Positions 1 to 7,878 of a stretch of DNA of 10,694 nucleotides are shown here, piece after piece (positions within the stretch are counted from its first letter, which is position 1; each line of letters begins with the position of its first letter). The position numbers and the translations under genes were made by a program. The notes under the pieces are model-generated. The model saw nothing but the letters and a program-made list of their open reading frames with translations, was not told where the DNA came from and ran no database searches. The DNA comes from Legionellaceae bacterium (GTDB taxonomy: Bacteria; Pseudomonadota; Gammaproteobacteria; Legionellales; Legionellaceae): positions 1 to 10,694 of the forward strand of contig DAIDLK010000005.1 of assembly GCA_027449525.1 (NCBI GenBank), given 5' to 3'.

Positions 1-12
1 ACCGGTCATAAG

Positions 13-1677
13 GTGTTTGATACCGTACAAAAAGCACAACATGTCGCCGATTATGTGGTGGCGCGTTTAGTGGATCTTGGCATCACACACGCTTTTTCAA
101 TTCCTGGTGATTTTGCGTTTACCATTGATAGAGCGCTTATTAACAATAAAAATTTAGTCAACATTGTTTCAGCAAATGAATTAAACGCCAGTTATGCGGC
201 AGATGGCTACGCACGAGTCCGTGGTGCTGCTATTTTATCAACAACCTATGCGGTGGGTGAACTTAGTGCTCTGAATGGGGTGATGGGAGCAAAAGCGGAA
301 AATAATATCATCTTTCATTTGGTGGGCTTCCCAAATCATGCCGTCGTATCAAAACGCCAAGCGATCCATCATACATTAGGCGATGGAGATTTTAATCAAT
401 TTTTTCACTTATCAGCTACTACAGCTTGTGTGTCAGCAGTCATTACACCCGACAACGCTCGACGCGAAATGAATAGGGTCATTTATGAAGCATTCAAGTT
501 CAGACAACCTGCTTATATCTCTATCTCCATGAACGATGGCGAACAACTAGTTACTGATAAAACCAATGAAGATTTTTATCACCCTTCGAGTAATCCAGAG
601 GAACTCAGTAAAGCAATCGCGCTCATCCTCAATCGATTACAAAATTCTGATCAGGTTGTGTTCGTACCGTCAGTAAAACTTGACCGTTTTCATCTGACGC
701 ATAAAGCAATGGACTTGATAGAGGCACTCAATGTTCCTTTTGTTATTATGCCGCACGATAAATCGGTATTACCTGAAGACCATCCTCTCTATGCAGGATT
801 TTATGCCGGTGCATTATCTGATCCGGGCACAGCCGAGAGAGTGGAGAATGCCGATCTAGTCATCAATCTAGCTGGGGCGTTATGGTCGGATTTTAATACG
901 GCTTTATTTACCAATCATTTAGACCACGCTAGAGTGCTTAATTTAGACATGACGTTTGTCAGTTATCAAGACACTTACCTTGCGAATGTCTATCTCTCGG
1001 AGATAATTGAGGCACTCCTTCCTCAGGTTACCTCAAAAAATTACCTAACGCGGTATCAAAAGCCCTCTTACGCGCCATTGCCAGTGACTGAAACGCCGCT
1101 AACACTCGATACTTTTTATTCACAATTGATTCATTTTTTACAACAAGACGATGTGCTGGTAGTAGAAACTGGCTCATCTTCTATTAATACTTCTAAATTA
1201 CCCCTACCGAAAGGCGTAAAATACCATAACCAAACCCTGTGGGGGTCAATCGGCTGGGCAACACCTGCAACACTTGGTATCGCTCTTGCTAACCCTACAA
1301 AACGAGCCATTTTAATCACAGGGGAAGGCGCACATCAGATGACATTAAACGAACTCGGAATCATGGGTCGCTATCAGGTCAAACCAATCATCTTTTGTAT
1401 CAACAACCATGGGTATATGATTGAACGCGCGCTTGAGGCCGACCCTAACCCGAGCTATGATGACCTAGCACAATTAAATTACCGCCTCTTGCCTGGAGCT
1501 TTTGGTTGTGAGCACTGGTTATCGGTAACCGTTAAAAATCAAGCAGAGTTAGCTAGTGCCTTAGTTGCTGCTCGCAAACAAGATCAAGGCGTGTATATTG
1601 AAGTCGTTACCGCTGAGCAAGATTACGGCACTGCACTCAGTTTTTACCGTAAGCAGCTACTCGGCTCATCACGCTAA
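13..1677 (+). CDS. Thiamine-diphosphate-dependent 2-oxo-acid decarboxylase (pyruvate/indolepyruvate decarboxylase family)
   Basis: Probable cytoplasmic enzyme that removes CO2 from a 2-oxo acid non-oxidatively to give an aldehyde, using thiamine diphosphate and Mg2+. About 554 residues fits the family. All five residues known to be catalytic in Zymomonas pyruvate decarboxylase have counterparts: Asp33 (PGDF), Glu56 (NELN), the His119-His120 pair (IHHTLG) and Glu471 after NNHGYMIE. The cofactor motif reads GEG at 437-439 with NN at 464-465, so the usual GDG aspartate is a conservative Glu. The N-terminal pyrimidine-binding, middle and C-terminal pyrophosphate-binding domains are all present. 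The substrate cannot be read from sequence: pyruvate, indolepyruvate, phenylpyruvate and branched-chain oxo acids are all possible. The GTG at 13 gives an N-terminus of normal length, but no ribosome site is visible and the frame stays open to base 1, so the true start may lie upstream. The stop overlaps the next gene's ATG by one base. Confidence 0.88.
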   Translation: MFDTVQKAQHVADYVVARLVDLGITHAFSIPGDFAFTIDRALINNKNLVNIVSANELNASYAADGYARVRGAAILSTTYAVGELSALNGVMGAKAENNIIFHLVGFPNHAVVSKRQAIHHTLGDGDFNQFFHLSATTACVSAVITPDNARREMNRVIYEAFKFRQPAYISISMNDGEQLVTDKTNEDFYHPSSNPEELSKAIALILNRLQNSDQVVFVPSVKLDRFHLTHKAMDLIEALNVPFVIMPHDKSVLPEDHPLYAGFYAGALSDPGTAERVENADLVINLAGALWSDFNTALFTNHLDHARVLNLDMTFVSYQDTYLANVYLSEIIEALLPQVTSKNYLTRYQKPSYAPLPVTETPLTLDTFYSQLIHFLQQDDVLVVETGSSSINTSKLPLPKGVKYHNQTLWGSIGWATPATLGIALANPTKRAILITGEGAHQMTLNELGIMGRYQVKPIIFCINNHGYMIERALEADPNPSYDDLAQLNYRLLPGAFGCEHWLSVTVKNQAELASALVAARKQDQGVYIEVVTAEQDYGTALSFYRKQLLGSSR

Positions 1678-2639
1678 TGCAATTTAATCTACCGATTAAA
1701 TTATCCCCCTCTTTTTATAATTTATCAAAACAGCTCACTGCGCTGGGTTGGAAAGCAACAAGCAACCCATTGCATGCTAATCTGCACCCACAACATTTCA
1801 ATTTTAACCCTGCCGCCGCCGAACATTTAGAATACAAGCACTTATTGCACGAGCTACTCGTAACGCGACATCCAGAGTTTATGCCCATGAGTTTCACTCT
1901 CAATGATTACTCTTGGCCGAACGTCTTACCTTATTTGGCACGCAACTCAACCAAACGGTGGATTTTAAAACCGTCGCTACTCAATAATGGCCAACACATT
2001 CAGTTGTTCGCAAAAAAAGAACAACTAGTTCAATATTTCTGTAGCCCGCAACGCTTAGGAGGCCCCCACGTGCTGCAAGAATATATCAATCCGCCCGATT
2101 TGTTGCGTGGACACAAATACACTATCCGCCTCTTTGTCGCACTAACCCCGTCAAAAGCCTATCTTTACCCTCATGGCTATTTAAACGTGGCGCGCTTACC
2201 GTACGCAGCGCACTCATTTAGTGATTTACGTCCGCATCTGACCAACGAACATTTGTCGGCGCATGAAATAAACGTTCACCAAATCCCTACGGATCGTTGG
2301 CCGACTTTTTCCACGTTTTATCCAATGATGAAAAAAATAATTGAACAGACGCTTCGTGCGTTACGCTTGCGACACCCGCAAACTTTCACCGCCGAAGCGA
2401 ATAAAACGTTGGCTTTATTTGGCTTTGATTTTTTAATTGACCATACTCAGCGCGTCTGGCTACTGGAAGCGAACCACGGTCCATGTTTCCCTATTTCGAA
2501 CACGCATCCTTTGCAAGAGTATCTCTATCATGATTTTTGGCGTGCCTGTGTTACCGATGTTATTTATCCGTTGCTGGGTATTACTGCCAATTTTACCAAC
2601 CAGGGACCTCAATTTACTGTGCTAGACACTCGTTCGTAA
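1677..2639 (+). CDS. Tubulin-tyrosine-ligase (TTL) family ATP-grasp protein
   Basis: A 320-residue protein of the TTL/TTLL superfamily: ATP-grasp ligases that join an amino acid to a carboxylate of a protein or peptide through an acyl-phosphate. The family signatures appear in order: WILKPS with nucleotide-binding Lys98; VLQEYINPP at 132-140, the adenine-contact region; RGHKYTIRLFV at 144-154 with conserved Arg151; AYLYPHGYL at 161-169; HLTN at 187-190; LFGFDFLID at 247-255; and WLLEANHGP at 261-269, supplying Glu264 and Asn266 as Mg/ATP ligands with Asp251. No signal peptide or membrane segment is evident. Its ATG overlaps the decarboxylase stop (TAATG), with no clear Shine-Dalgarno, which suggests translation by re-initiation. 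The 3' end overlaps folA on the other strand by 31 nt. The substrate is unknown. It could be a bacterial amino-acid or small-molecule ligase, or a protein acting on a eukaryotic host. RimK- or glutathione-synthetase-type ATP-grasps lack HLTN. Confidence 0.85.
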   Translation: MQFNLPIKLSPSFYNLSKQLTALGWKATSNPLHANLHPQHFNFNPAAAEHLEYKHLLHELLVTRHPEFMPMSFTLNDYSWPNVLPYLARNSTKRWILKPSLLNNGQHIQLFAKKEQLVQYFCSPQRLGGPHVLQEYINPPDLLRGHKYTIRLFVALTPSKAYLYPHGYLNVARLPYAAHSFSDLRPHLTNEHLSAHEINVHQIPTDRWPTFSTFYPMMKKIIEQTLRALRLRHPQTFTAEANKTLALFGFDFLIDHTQRVWLLEANHGPCFPISNTHPLQEYLYHDFWRACVTDVIYPLLGITANFTNQGPQFTVLDTRS

Positions 2640-3109
2640 TAGTTAAACGACCAAGCATACGGGTTATTGGCGTTGCTCGGATGGGGCTCTGACTTCATTA
2701 GAATCCAATCTGACCAATTCACCCCAGGAAAAAACACATCCGCTGTAAACGTGTGCTCGATACGGGTTAAATACAAACGCTGCGCCAACGGCAAAGCCTG
2801 CGCATACAGCGATGCGCCACCGATGATCATCACTTCAGACGCACTAGCAGCCAACTCTAATGCGTCGTCTAAACTAGCCACCACAACCGCATCCGTGTTT
2901 AAATTGACGGCATGGCTTAAAACAATATTCAAGCGCTTTGGCAACAAGCGACCAATTGATTGGTGCGTTTTACGTCCCATCACCACCGGTTTTCCCAATG
3001 TCAGTGCCTTAAACTGCTGTAACTCTTCTGGTAAGTGACACAGTAATTGCCCCGCATGCCCCAATCCATCGGCAGCATCCACTGCAGCAATTAGACTGAT
3101 GATCGACAC
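2609..3109 (-). CDS. folA: Dihydrofolate reductase
   Basis: NADPH-dependent reduction of dihydrofolate to tetrahydrofolate in the cytoplasm, supplying one-carbon units for thymidylate, purine and methionine synthesis. The 166 residues match chromosomal DHFR length. Visible motifs are the N-terminal SLIAAVD strand, KPVVMGRKTHQSIG with the NADPH-binding GRxT, LPKRLNIVLS with the folate-contacting Arg, MIIGGASLY with the glycine pair, and YLTRIEHTF with the conserved Thr. Two active-site positions are unusual relative to E. coli: the Trp22 equivalent is Cys24 (LLCHLP) and the catalytic Asp27 equivalent is Glu29. Glu at the acid position also occurs in vertebrate DHFR and in plasmid DfrA1-type enzymes. 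The start is GTG, one base after the pdxA stop, with GGAG at 3122-3119 spaced 9 nt upstream, so it is the last gene of the lptD operon. Its 3' end overlaps the convergent TTL gene. Confidence 0.93.
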   Translation of the reverse strand: MSIISLIAAVDAADGLGHAGQLLCHLPEELQQFKALTLGKPVVMGRKTHQSIGRLLPKRLNIVLSHAVNLNTDAVVVASLDDALELAASASEVMIIGGASLYAQALPLAQRLYLTRIEHTFTADVFFPGVNWSDWILMKSEPHPSNANNPYAWSFNYYERVSSTVN

Positions 3110-3110
3110 G

Positions 3111-4091
3111 TTAACCCACTCCGTGCTGTTGCACTAATTTTGCCGCCATACTAACTGCCGCAATTAAACTAGAGGCATGTGCTTGACCGCTGCCAGCCAA
3201 ATGCAATGCGGTTCCATGATCCACTGAGGTACGGATAATGGGTAAACCCAAAGTGACATTGACCGCTGCACCAAAGCCTGCGTACTTCAATACCGGCAAA
3301 CCTTGGTCATGATACATTGCCAACACGACATCATACTCACCGTCTCGCACGTGATTAAATACCGTATCGGCCGCCATAGGGCCAACCGCATCAATGCCTT
3401 CTTGACGTACTTGCTCAATGGTGGGAATGATGGTTTCAATCTCTTCTCGTCCTAAATATCCAGCCTCACCCGCGTGCGGATTTAATCCCACCACGGCAAT
3501 TTTTGGCTGCAATACGCCAAAATGACGTTGAAACGCACAATGAATAATCCGCAGGGTATCAACTAACAATGGCTGCGTAATAGCGTCAGGAACTGAGCGT
3601 AATGGCAGATGGGTGGTGGCCAGTGCAACACGTAATTTGTCACAGGTTAATAACATCACGACCTTTGCTACACCACACTGTGTCGCAAAAAACTCGGTGT
3701 GCCCTGAAAAGACAAAACCAGCATCATTTAGCACCGATTTTTGCACCGGGGCCGTCACTAAGGCAGAAAACACCCCTGCCAAACACGCCGAAACCCCCTC
3801 AGTTAATAACGTTAATACATAGCCGGCATTGTTTGGATTCAATACGCCTGCAATAACCGGTTCAGCTGTTGGAAATGACCAAACGGTTAAACTTCCATCA
3901 TTCGGCTGCACAGGATTTACTGGTGAATAATCACGCAAAGTAACGGCCATTTTCAGCTGTTGCATGCGTGCACTTAAGGCTAATTTATCCGCCAAAATCA
4001 CCACTGGATAAGGCACTGTTGCTAATGCCAAACAAATATCCAAACCAATCCCAGCGGGCTCACCGCTGGTGACTAACAACGGTTTCATCAT
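3111..4091 (-). CDS. pdxA: 4-hydroxythreonine-4-phosphate dehydrogenase
   Basis: Oxidises 4-phosphohydroxy-L-threonine with NAD(P)+. The product decarboxylates to 3-amino-2-oxopropyl phosphate, which PdxJ joins to deoxyxylulose phosphate to make pyridoxine phosphate (DXP-dependent vitamin B6 pathway). The 326 residues match the family. The three metal-binding histidines are at His161 (ATTHLPL), His206 (GLNPHAGE) and His261 (AMYHDQGLP), each exactly five below E. coli numbering. Other marks are the N-terminal TSGEPAGIG, the SGHTEFFA substrate loop at 129-136 and the C-terminal RTSVDHGTALHLAG. The first of two adjacent ATGs overlaps the surA stop as ATGA; the second gives TGATG, so the start is uncertain by one codon. 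It sits between surA and folA, without the rsmA-apaG-apaH genes that separate pdxA from folA in E. coli. Confidence 0.96.
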   Translation of the reverse strand: MMKPLLVTSGEPAGIGLDICLALATVPYPVVILADKLALSARMQQLKMAVTLRDYSPVNPVQPNDGSLTVWSFPTAEPVIAGVLNPNNAGYVLTLLTEGVSACLAGVFSALVTAPVQKSVLNDAGFVFSGHTEFFATQCGVAKVVMLLTCDKLRVALATTHLPLRSVPDAITQPLLVDTLRIIHCAFQRHFGVLQPKIAVVGLNPHAGEAGYLGREEIETIIPTIEQVRQEGIDAVGPMAADTVFNHVRDGEYDVVLAMYHDQGLPVLKYAGFGAAVNVTLGLPIIRTSVDHGTALHLAGSGQAHASSLIAAVSMAAKLVQQHGVG

Positions 4092-5389
4092 GCTAAACGC
4101 TTATCCAGCAACTGAATAAATGCCGTACCACGCAAATGCTGCTGCCATGTTTGCACCGCTTCGGCAAATTTGCGTTGCTGCAGGAATTGTCGCACTTGTT
4201 GGCGCTGATAAGTTGAGGAATCATCTTCCGTTTTACGTTCTAACACTTGGATCAAATGCCAGCCAAATACTGTTTTAATCGGCTTACTAATCACATTGAT
4301 TGGTAGCGCATTCATTACATCAGCAAAAGCAGGCACTAATTCTTCGGGGGTAACCCAACCCAAGTCGCCACCCTTAGCCGCACTGACATGGTCCAGTGAG
4401 TACTGACGCGCCATCTGAGCAAAATCTTTACCTGATTTTAATTGTTCGTATAAATTAACAATCAGCTTGCTGGCTTCTTGTTCCGTCATATTGACATCTT
4501 GCTTTAATAAAATATGCCGCACGTGCGTTTTAGTGACATCATGTTGCACATGATTCGCGCCCACAGAAACTAATTTTATCAGTTGAAACCCATTGGCAGC
4601 ACGTAATGGTCCTCTCACTTCACCGGCGTGCATCTTGACCACTTCAGTGGCAAATAATTCAGGTAACTCGGCTAAATGACGCTCGCCTAAATCGCCCCCT
4701 TCTAAGGCATACTCTCCACTCGACTCAGCGATTGCAAGACGTGTAAAATCATCTCCTGCCTTAATTTTATGCAATACTTGCATGGCCTTTTCCCGCGCTT
4801 TGTTTACTTGCTCAGTGGTTGGCTCTTCTGGTAAGGGAATCACTATGTTTTGCATATGATACACTTGCGGGTTTTTTTCTAAATGTTCAGCTGATTGAAG
4901 GTAATCCTTCACTTGTTGCGAGGTAATATTAATTTCCCGACCTACCGCGTTTTGCTGCACACGACTAATCAGCAGTTGCTTACGCAGGCTATCGCGATAC
5001 ATTGCATACGTTAGACCCTGCTGTTCAACTGCTTCGCGGAGTGCGTCTACCGACACATGATTGGAAGCGGCGATCCTGGCCACGGTCTCATCCAGCTCGA
5101 TGTTGTCTATGCTCAAATTATTAGCCGTCGCTATTTGTAGTTGAATCTCTTCATCAATTAAGTGCTGCAATACTTGTTTACGCAGCACAGTGTCTTCAGG
5201 AAGCGGCATTTTTTTTGCCAATAGTTGATGACGTACAAGCTGTAGCTGTTGTTCGAGCTCACTGGCTGTGATGACATTATCATTGACCACGGCAACCACT
5301 TGATCAAGTGGTTCAGCTAAAGCACCCGCTGACAACACTATCCACAATACAATGCCCAACCGTTTCAACATAGCCCCATTCCCCATCAT
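4088..5389 (-). CDS. surA: Periplasmic chaperone / peptidyl-prolyl cis-trans isomerase SurA
   Basis: Holds unfolded outer-membrane proteins in the periplasm and delivers them to the BAM complex; LptD is a known client. The 433 residues match the family. The signal peptide runs to about residue 25 (LGIVLWIVLSAGALA then EP). The SurA N-terminal helical domain spans about 27-165 and begins with the typical VVAVVNDNVITASEL. The first parvulin domain is about 176-276 and the second about 287-385; both have the family's GGDLG motif (231-235 and 340-344). A C-terminal helix follows, rich in Gln and Arg. The first ATG overlaps the lptD stop as ATGA. Met7 (start at 5371) is a serious alternative: it gives a shorter, classical signal peptide MLKRLG and follows purine-rich GGGG stretches. 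Co-transcription with lptD and pdxA is the usual gammaproteobacterial arrangement. Confidence 0.96.
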   Translation of the reverse strand: MMGNGAMLKRLGIVLWIVLSAGALAEPLDQVVAVVNDNVITASELEQQLQLVRHQLLAKKMPLPEDTVLRKQVLQHLIDEEIQLQIATANNLSIDNIELDETVARIAASNHVSVDALREAVEQQGLTYAMYRDSLRKQLLISRVQQNAVGREINITSQQVKDYLQSAEHLEKNPQVYHMQNIVIPLPEEPTTEQVNKAREKAMQVLHKIKAGDDFTRLAIAESSGEYALEGGDLGERHLAELPELFATEVVKMHAGEVRGPLRAANGFQLIKLVSVGANHVQHDVTKTHVRHILLKQDVNMTEQEASKLIVNLYEQLKSGKDFAQMARQYSLDHVSAAKGGDLGWVTPEELVPAFADVMNALPINVISKPIKTVFGWHLIQVLERKTEDDSSTYQRQQVRQFLQQRKFAEAVQTWQQHLRGTAFIQLLDKRLA

Positions 5390-7878
5390 AAAGAACTAAC
5401 ATACCCTGGCAAATAACTTTGAATAGTACTCGCTGGATCGGTAACACCAACTGATCCTAAGCCTTTTAACACAATTTGAACATAGACATTGTTGTTATAC
5501 TTTGGGCTGACTGTAGTATTTGATAAACTATCAAATGCTCGCCCACCCATCAGACGCACAGCCCAGCAACAGGTATCGTATTGTAACCCGATAAAACTCA
5601 ACATATCGTATTGCTCACTGATATTATAACTGAACACTCCCGTGGCACTCCACTGTGGATTAACCGGCCATGCCGCAGCGACGGTTGCTTGATGTAATGG
5701 GGTATTCAACGAATCGCGACCATTACCTTGATACACATTGCCGCTCACGAGATAGGAATAACCGAACCGTAGCATACGATTTAACTCAGGTTGATAGGCT
5801 AAGTTAATGGCCGTGTTATTAGTTGCATGCGTAGCAGGATCCCACATCCAACTTGCATCGGTAGCCCAGGCTGAATTCAATTGTAACGCCACATGCGAAG
5901 CAAATGGGGAGTTTTTAGCCGTTGGCGAGAGATAACCTAACACCAGTGGGCTATCAGTGCACTCACCATTGGCCTGAAAACATAATTGGACTTGGCGATC
6001 AGCAAAATAATGTAATTGCCCCACGGCAATACTGGCCAACTCGCGACCGGAGGCATCTGTTAACCAACGCGACGTGACTGCATAAGCCAATTGGTTTGCA
6101 TCGCCAATGCGGTCAATCCCCGAAAAGCGATTAGCACGAAAAAGTTGTTCCATACTGAAAATCATGTAGGCTGAATCAAATGCCGGAATCGCGGATTGAT
6201 TCTGATAAGGAACCTTCAGATAATAGAGGTGGGGTTCCAGTGTTTGTGTATACCCATGACCCAACCAGTGATCATGCCGATCAAAAAACAAACCGGAATC
6301 AACGCTATAGCGCGGTATCGTGCGCTGCATCGTCTGAGCAGGATTACCAGACAAGCCGTAGAGATGATAGTAATTTTCAACTAACTCTACTTGCGGTTGT
6401 ATATATCCCCAGGGCTGGCGAATGGCGGTCGAAACGGTTGGCTGAGCATGTAAGCGCGGTCCTTGAAGCATGTCAGTGTGAGGTATTGGCCAACGAAATT
6501 GATCGTATTGTGTGATTAAATTTAATTGCGTATTGAACGGCAGGTTGTCGTAAACACCCCGCGCGCGCAATTGCGGTAACCGTTGGTAAATAGGACTCAC
6601 GGCCGCTTGATTAATCGGATTCAGGGTTTGATACGATTCGGCAATACCAGTAAACAACCAGTGATCCGTGCTGTACCGCACTAAACCACTTTGCTGCAAT
6701 TGATTGGTGGTGGTTAAAACCAAGTTGTTACTAAAATCTTGTAAATAATAATCATCTGAAAGGCGCTGGTAATTCCATGCGAAGCTTAATTGATCAGAAA
6801 GTGTTGTGTCATCACGCCAAACAAATGACCAGCGATTATCCGACTGATTGAGTAACTGCGGATAATCCACCGCATTGACACTTAAAAAATGCCGATACGC
6901 TTGATCAGCCGGCAGAAAATGTGCACTCAAAACTTGACTGGAAGACGAGTTCATCCAACGCAAATCCGCACCAAGCATCATGCCGCGAAAGGTATACGCA
7001 TGCGGAATAAGCGTTGCATCGTAATTAGGTGCGATATTCCAATAAAAAGGTGCGGCTAAATCAAAACCACCCAGGTTAGAATAACCGAGCACCGGCATTA
7101 GGAAACCAGACTTTCTTGCTTTCGAGGTGGGAAAACTAAGGTACGGAGTATATAACAACGGCCAGTCATGCCACTTAAGCCACACATCATGTGCAATGCC
7201 TCGCCCCTGTTGATGATCAAGGTAAATGTCATGCGCGCTTAGTAACCAATCACGATGTTGTGGGGGGCAGGTACTGTACGTTACGTGCTCAAGGCGCCAA
7301 TCTAGATTGTTAAAACGTTCAATCAACCGCGCCAACCCCCAGGCAGGCAACAATGGATTAGCCCGTTGCGTTTTTATACGGTACAATGCGTCCGTGAGTT
7401 TCGCGCTATTGTCAGTTGGGTTTAACTGCACGCGACGCGCCCATACCTCCCGCTGCGACTCGCGATAGTGTACGTGGTCAATTAATTCAATTTGTGTAAT
7501 ATGTTGCGTCTTTGCGTCTCGCGTCACGTAAGCCGATGCTGCGCCAATCAACCGTTCATCCGAAGAAGCCTCGACATGACCGGTTAAACTGGAACGTCCA
7601 TTTGCCAATAGGGTGACTCGATCGGCACTGATGCGCATTGTGTCCATGGGTACTCTTGGTATAGAGTCTTCGCGATAAGTACCATGACACAACCCATCCG
7701 ACACACTGGGTTGCCAACCTAAGCAAGCGAGCAGTTGGCTTGTATTAGGTATCGTAAAGCCAGGCTGATCGACAAAAGTACAATCCTGCACATTGCCAGC
7801 TAGGGCATGCGCCGTCAACAGCAAGGCTGCCATGGTAACGCCGCGCGATTTGAGACGAATCCCAATGTTCAGGATCAC
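5386..7878 (-). CDS. lptD: LPS-assembly outer-membrane protein LptD
   Basis: Outer-membrane beta-barrel which, plugged by LptE, inserts lipopolysaccharide into the outer leaflet as the last step of the Lpt bridge. The 830 residues fit the family. A signal peptide ends near residue 27 (ALLLTAHALA then G). The periplasmic OstA/LptA-like jellyroll is about 80-168, starting MDTMRISADRV. The barrel follows, with signatures such as YTPYLSFPTSKARKSGFL at 243-260 and LFRANRFSGIDRIGDANQ at 579-596. The four cysteines that form E. coli's essential disulfides have counterparts at Cys33, Cys204 and Cys770-Cys771. Four further cysteines occur (52, 64, 633, 640). The start is GTG with AAGG seven bases upstream on the coding strand; Met16 would truncate the signal peptide. 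It is first gene of the lptD-surA-pdxA-folA operon and divergent from amgK. Confidence 0.96.
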   Translation of the reverse strand: MILNIGIRLKSRGVTMAALLLTAHALAGNVQDCTFVDQPGFTIPNTSQLLACLGWQPSVSDGLCHGTYREDSIPRVPMDTMRISADRVTLLANGRSSLTGHVEASSDERLIGAASAYVTRDAKTQHITQIELIDHVHYRESQREVWARRVQLNPTDNSAKLTDALYRIKTQRANPLLPAWGLARLIERFNNLDWRLEHVTYSTCPPQHRDWLLSAHDIYLDHQQGRGIAHDVWLKWHDWPLLYTPYLSFPTSKARKSGFLMPVLGYSNLGGFDLAAPFYWNIAPNYDATLIPHAYTFRGMMLGADLRWMNSSSSQVLSAHFLPADQAYRHFLSVNAVDYPQLLNQSDNRWSFVWRDDTTLSDQLSFAWNYQRLSDDYYLQDFSNNLVLTTTNQLQQSGLVRYSTDHWLFTGIAESYQTLNPINQAAVSPIYQRLPQLRARGVYDNLPFNTQLNLITQYDQFRWPIPHTDMLQGPRLHAQPTVSTAIRQPWGYIQPQVELVENYYHLYGLSGNPAQTMQRTIPRYSVDSGLFFDRHDHWLGHGYTQTLEPHLYYLKVPYQNQSAIPAFDSAYMIFSMEQLFRANRFSGIDRIGDANQLAYAVTSRWLTDASGRELASIAVGQLHYFADRQVQLCFQANGECTDSPLVLGYLSPTAKNSPFASHVALQLNSAWATDASWMWDPATHATNNTAINLAYQPELNRMLRFGYSYLVSGNVYQGNGRDSLNTPLHQATVAAAWPVNPQWSATGVFSYNISEQYDMLSFIGLQYDTCCWAVRLMGGRAFDSLSNTTVSPKYNNNVYVQIVLKGLGSVGVTDPASTIQSYLPGYVSSL

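Noticed and set aside
13..1677. Acetolactate synthase or oxalyl-CoA decarboxylase identity for the first gene
   Set aside because: The His-His pair, the NELN glutamate and Glu471 are the pyruvate-decarboxylase-type set. Acetolactate synthases lack the His-His pair.
2667..3038. 123-residue plus-strand open frame opposite folA
   Set aside because: It is antisense to clear DHFR motifs, and its composition is that of a reverse-complement shadow.
3602..3856. Plus-strand open frames opposite pdxA
   Set aside because: They lie antisense to the conserved metal-binding region of PdxA and have no family features.
6180..6515. 111-residue plus-strand open frame inside lptD
   Set aside because: It is antisense to a strongly conserved gene, has no recognisable domain and no ribosome site worth noting. 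It is a shadow frame.
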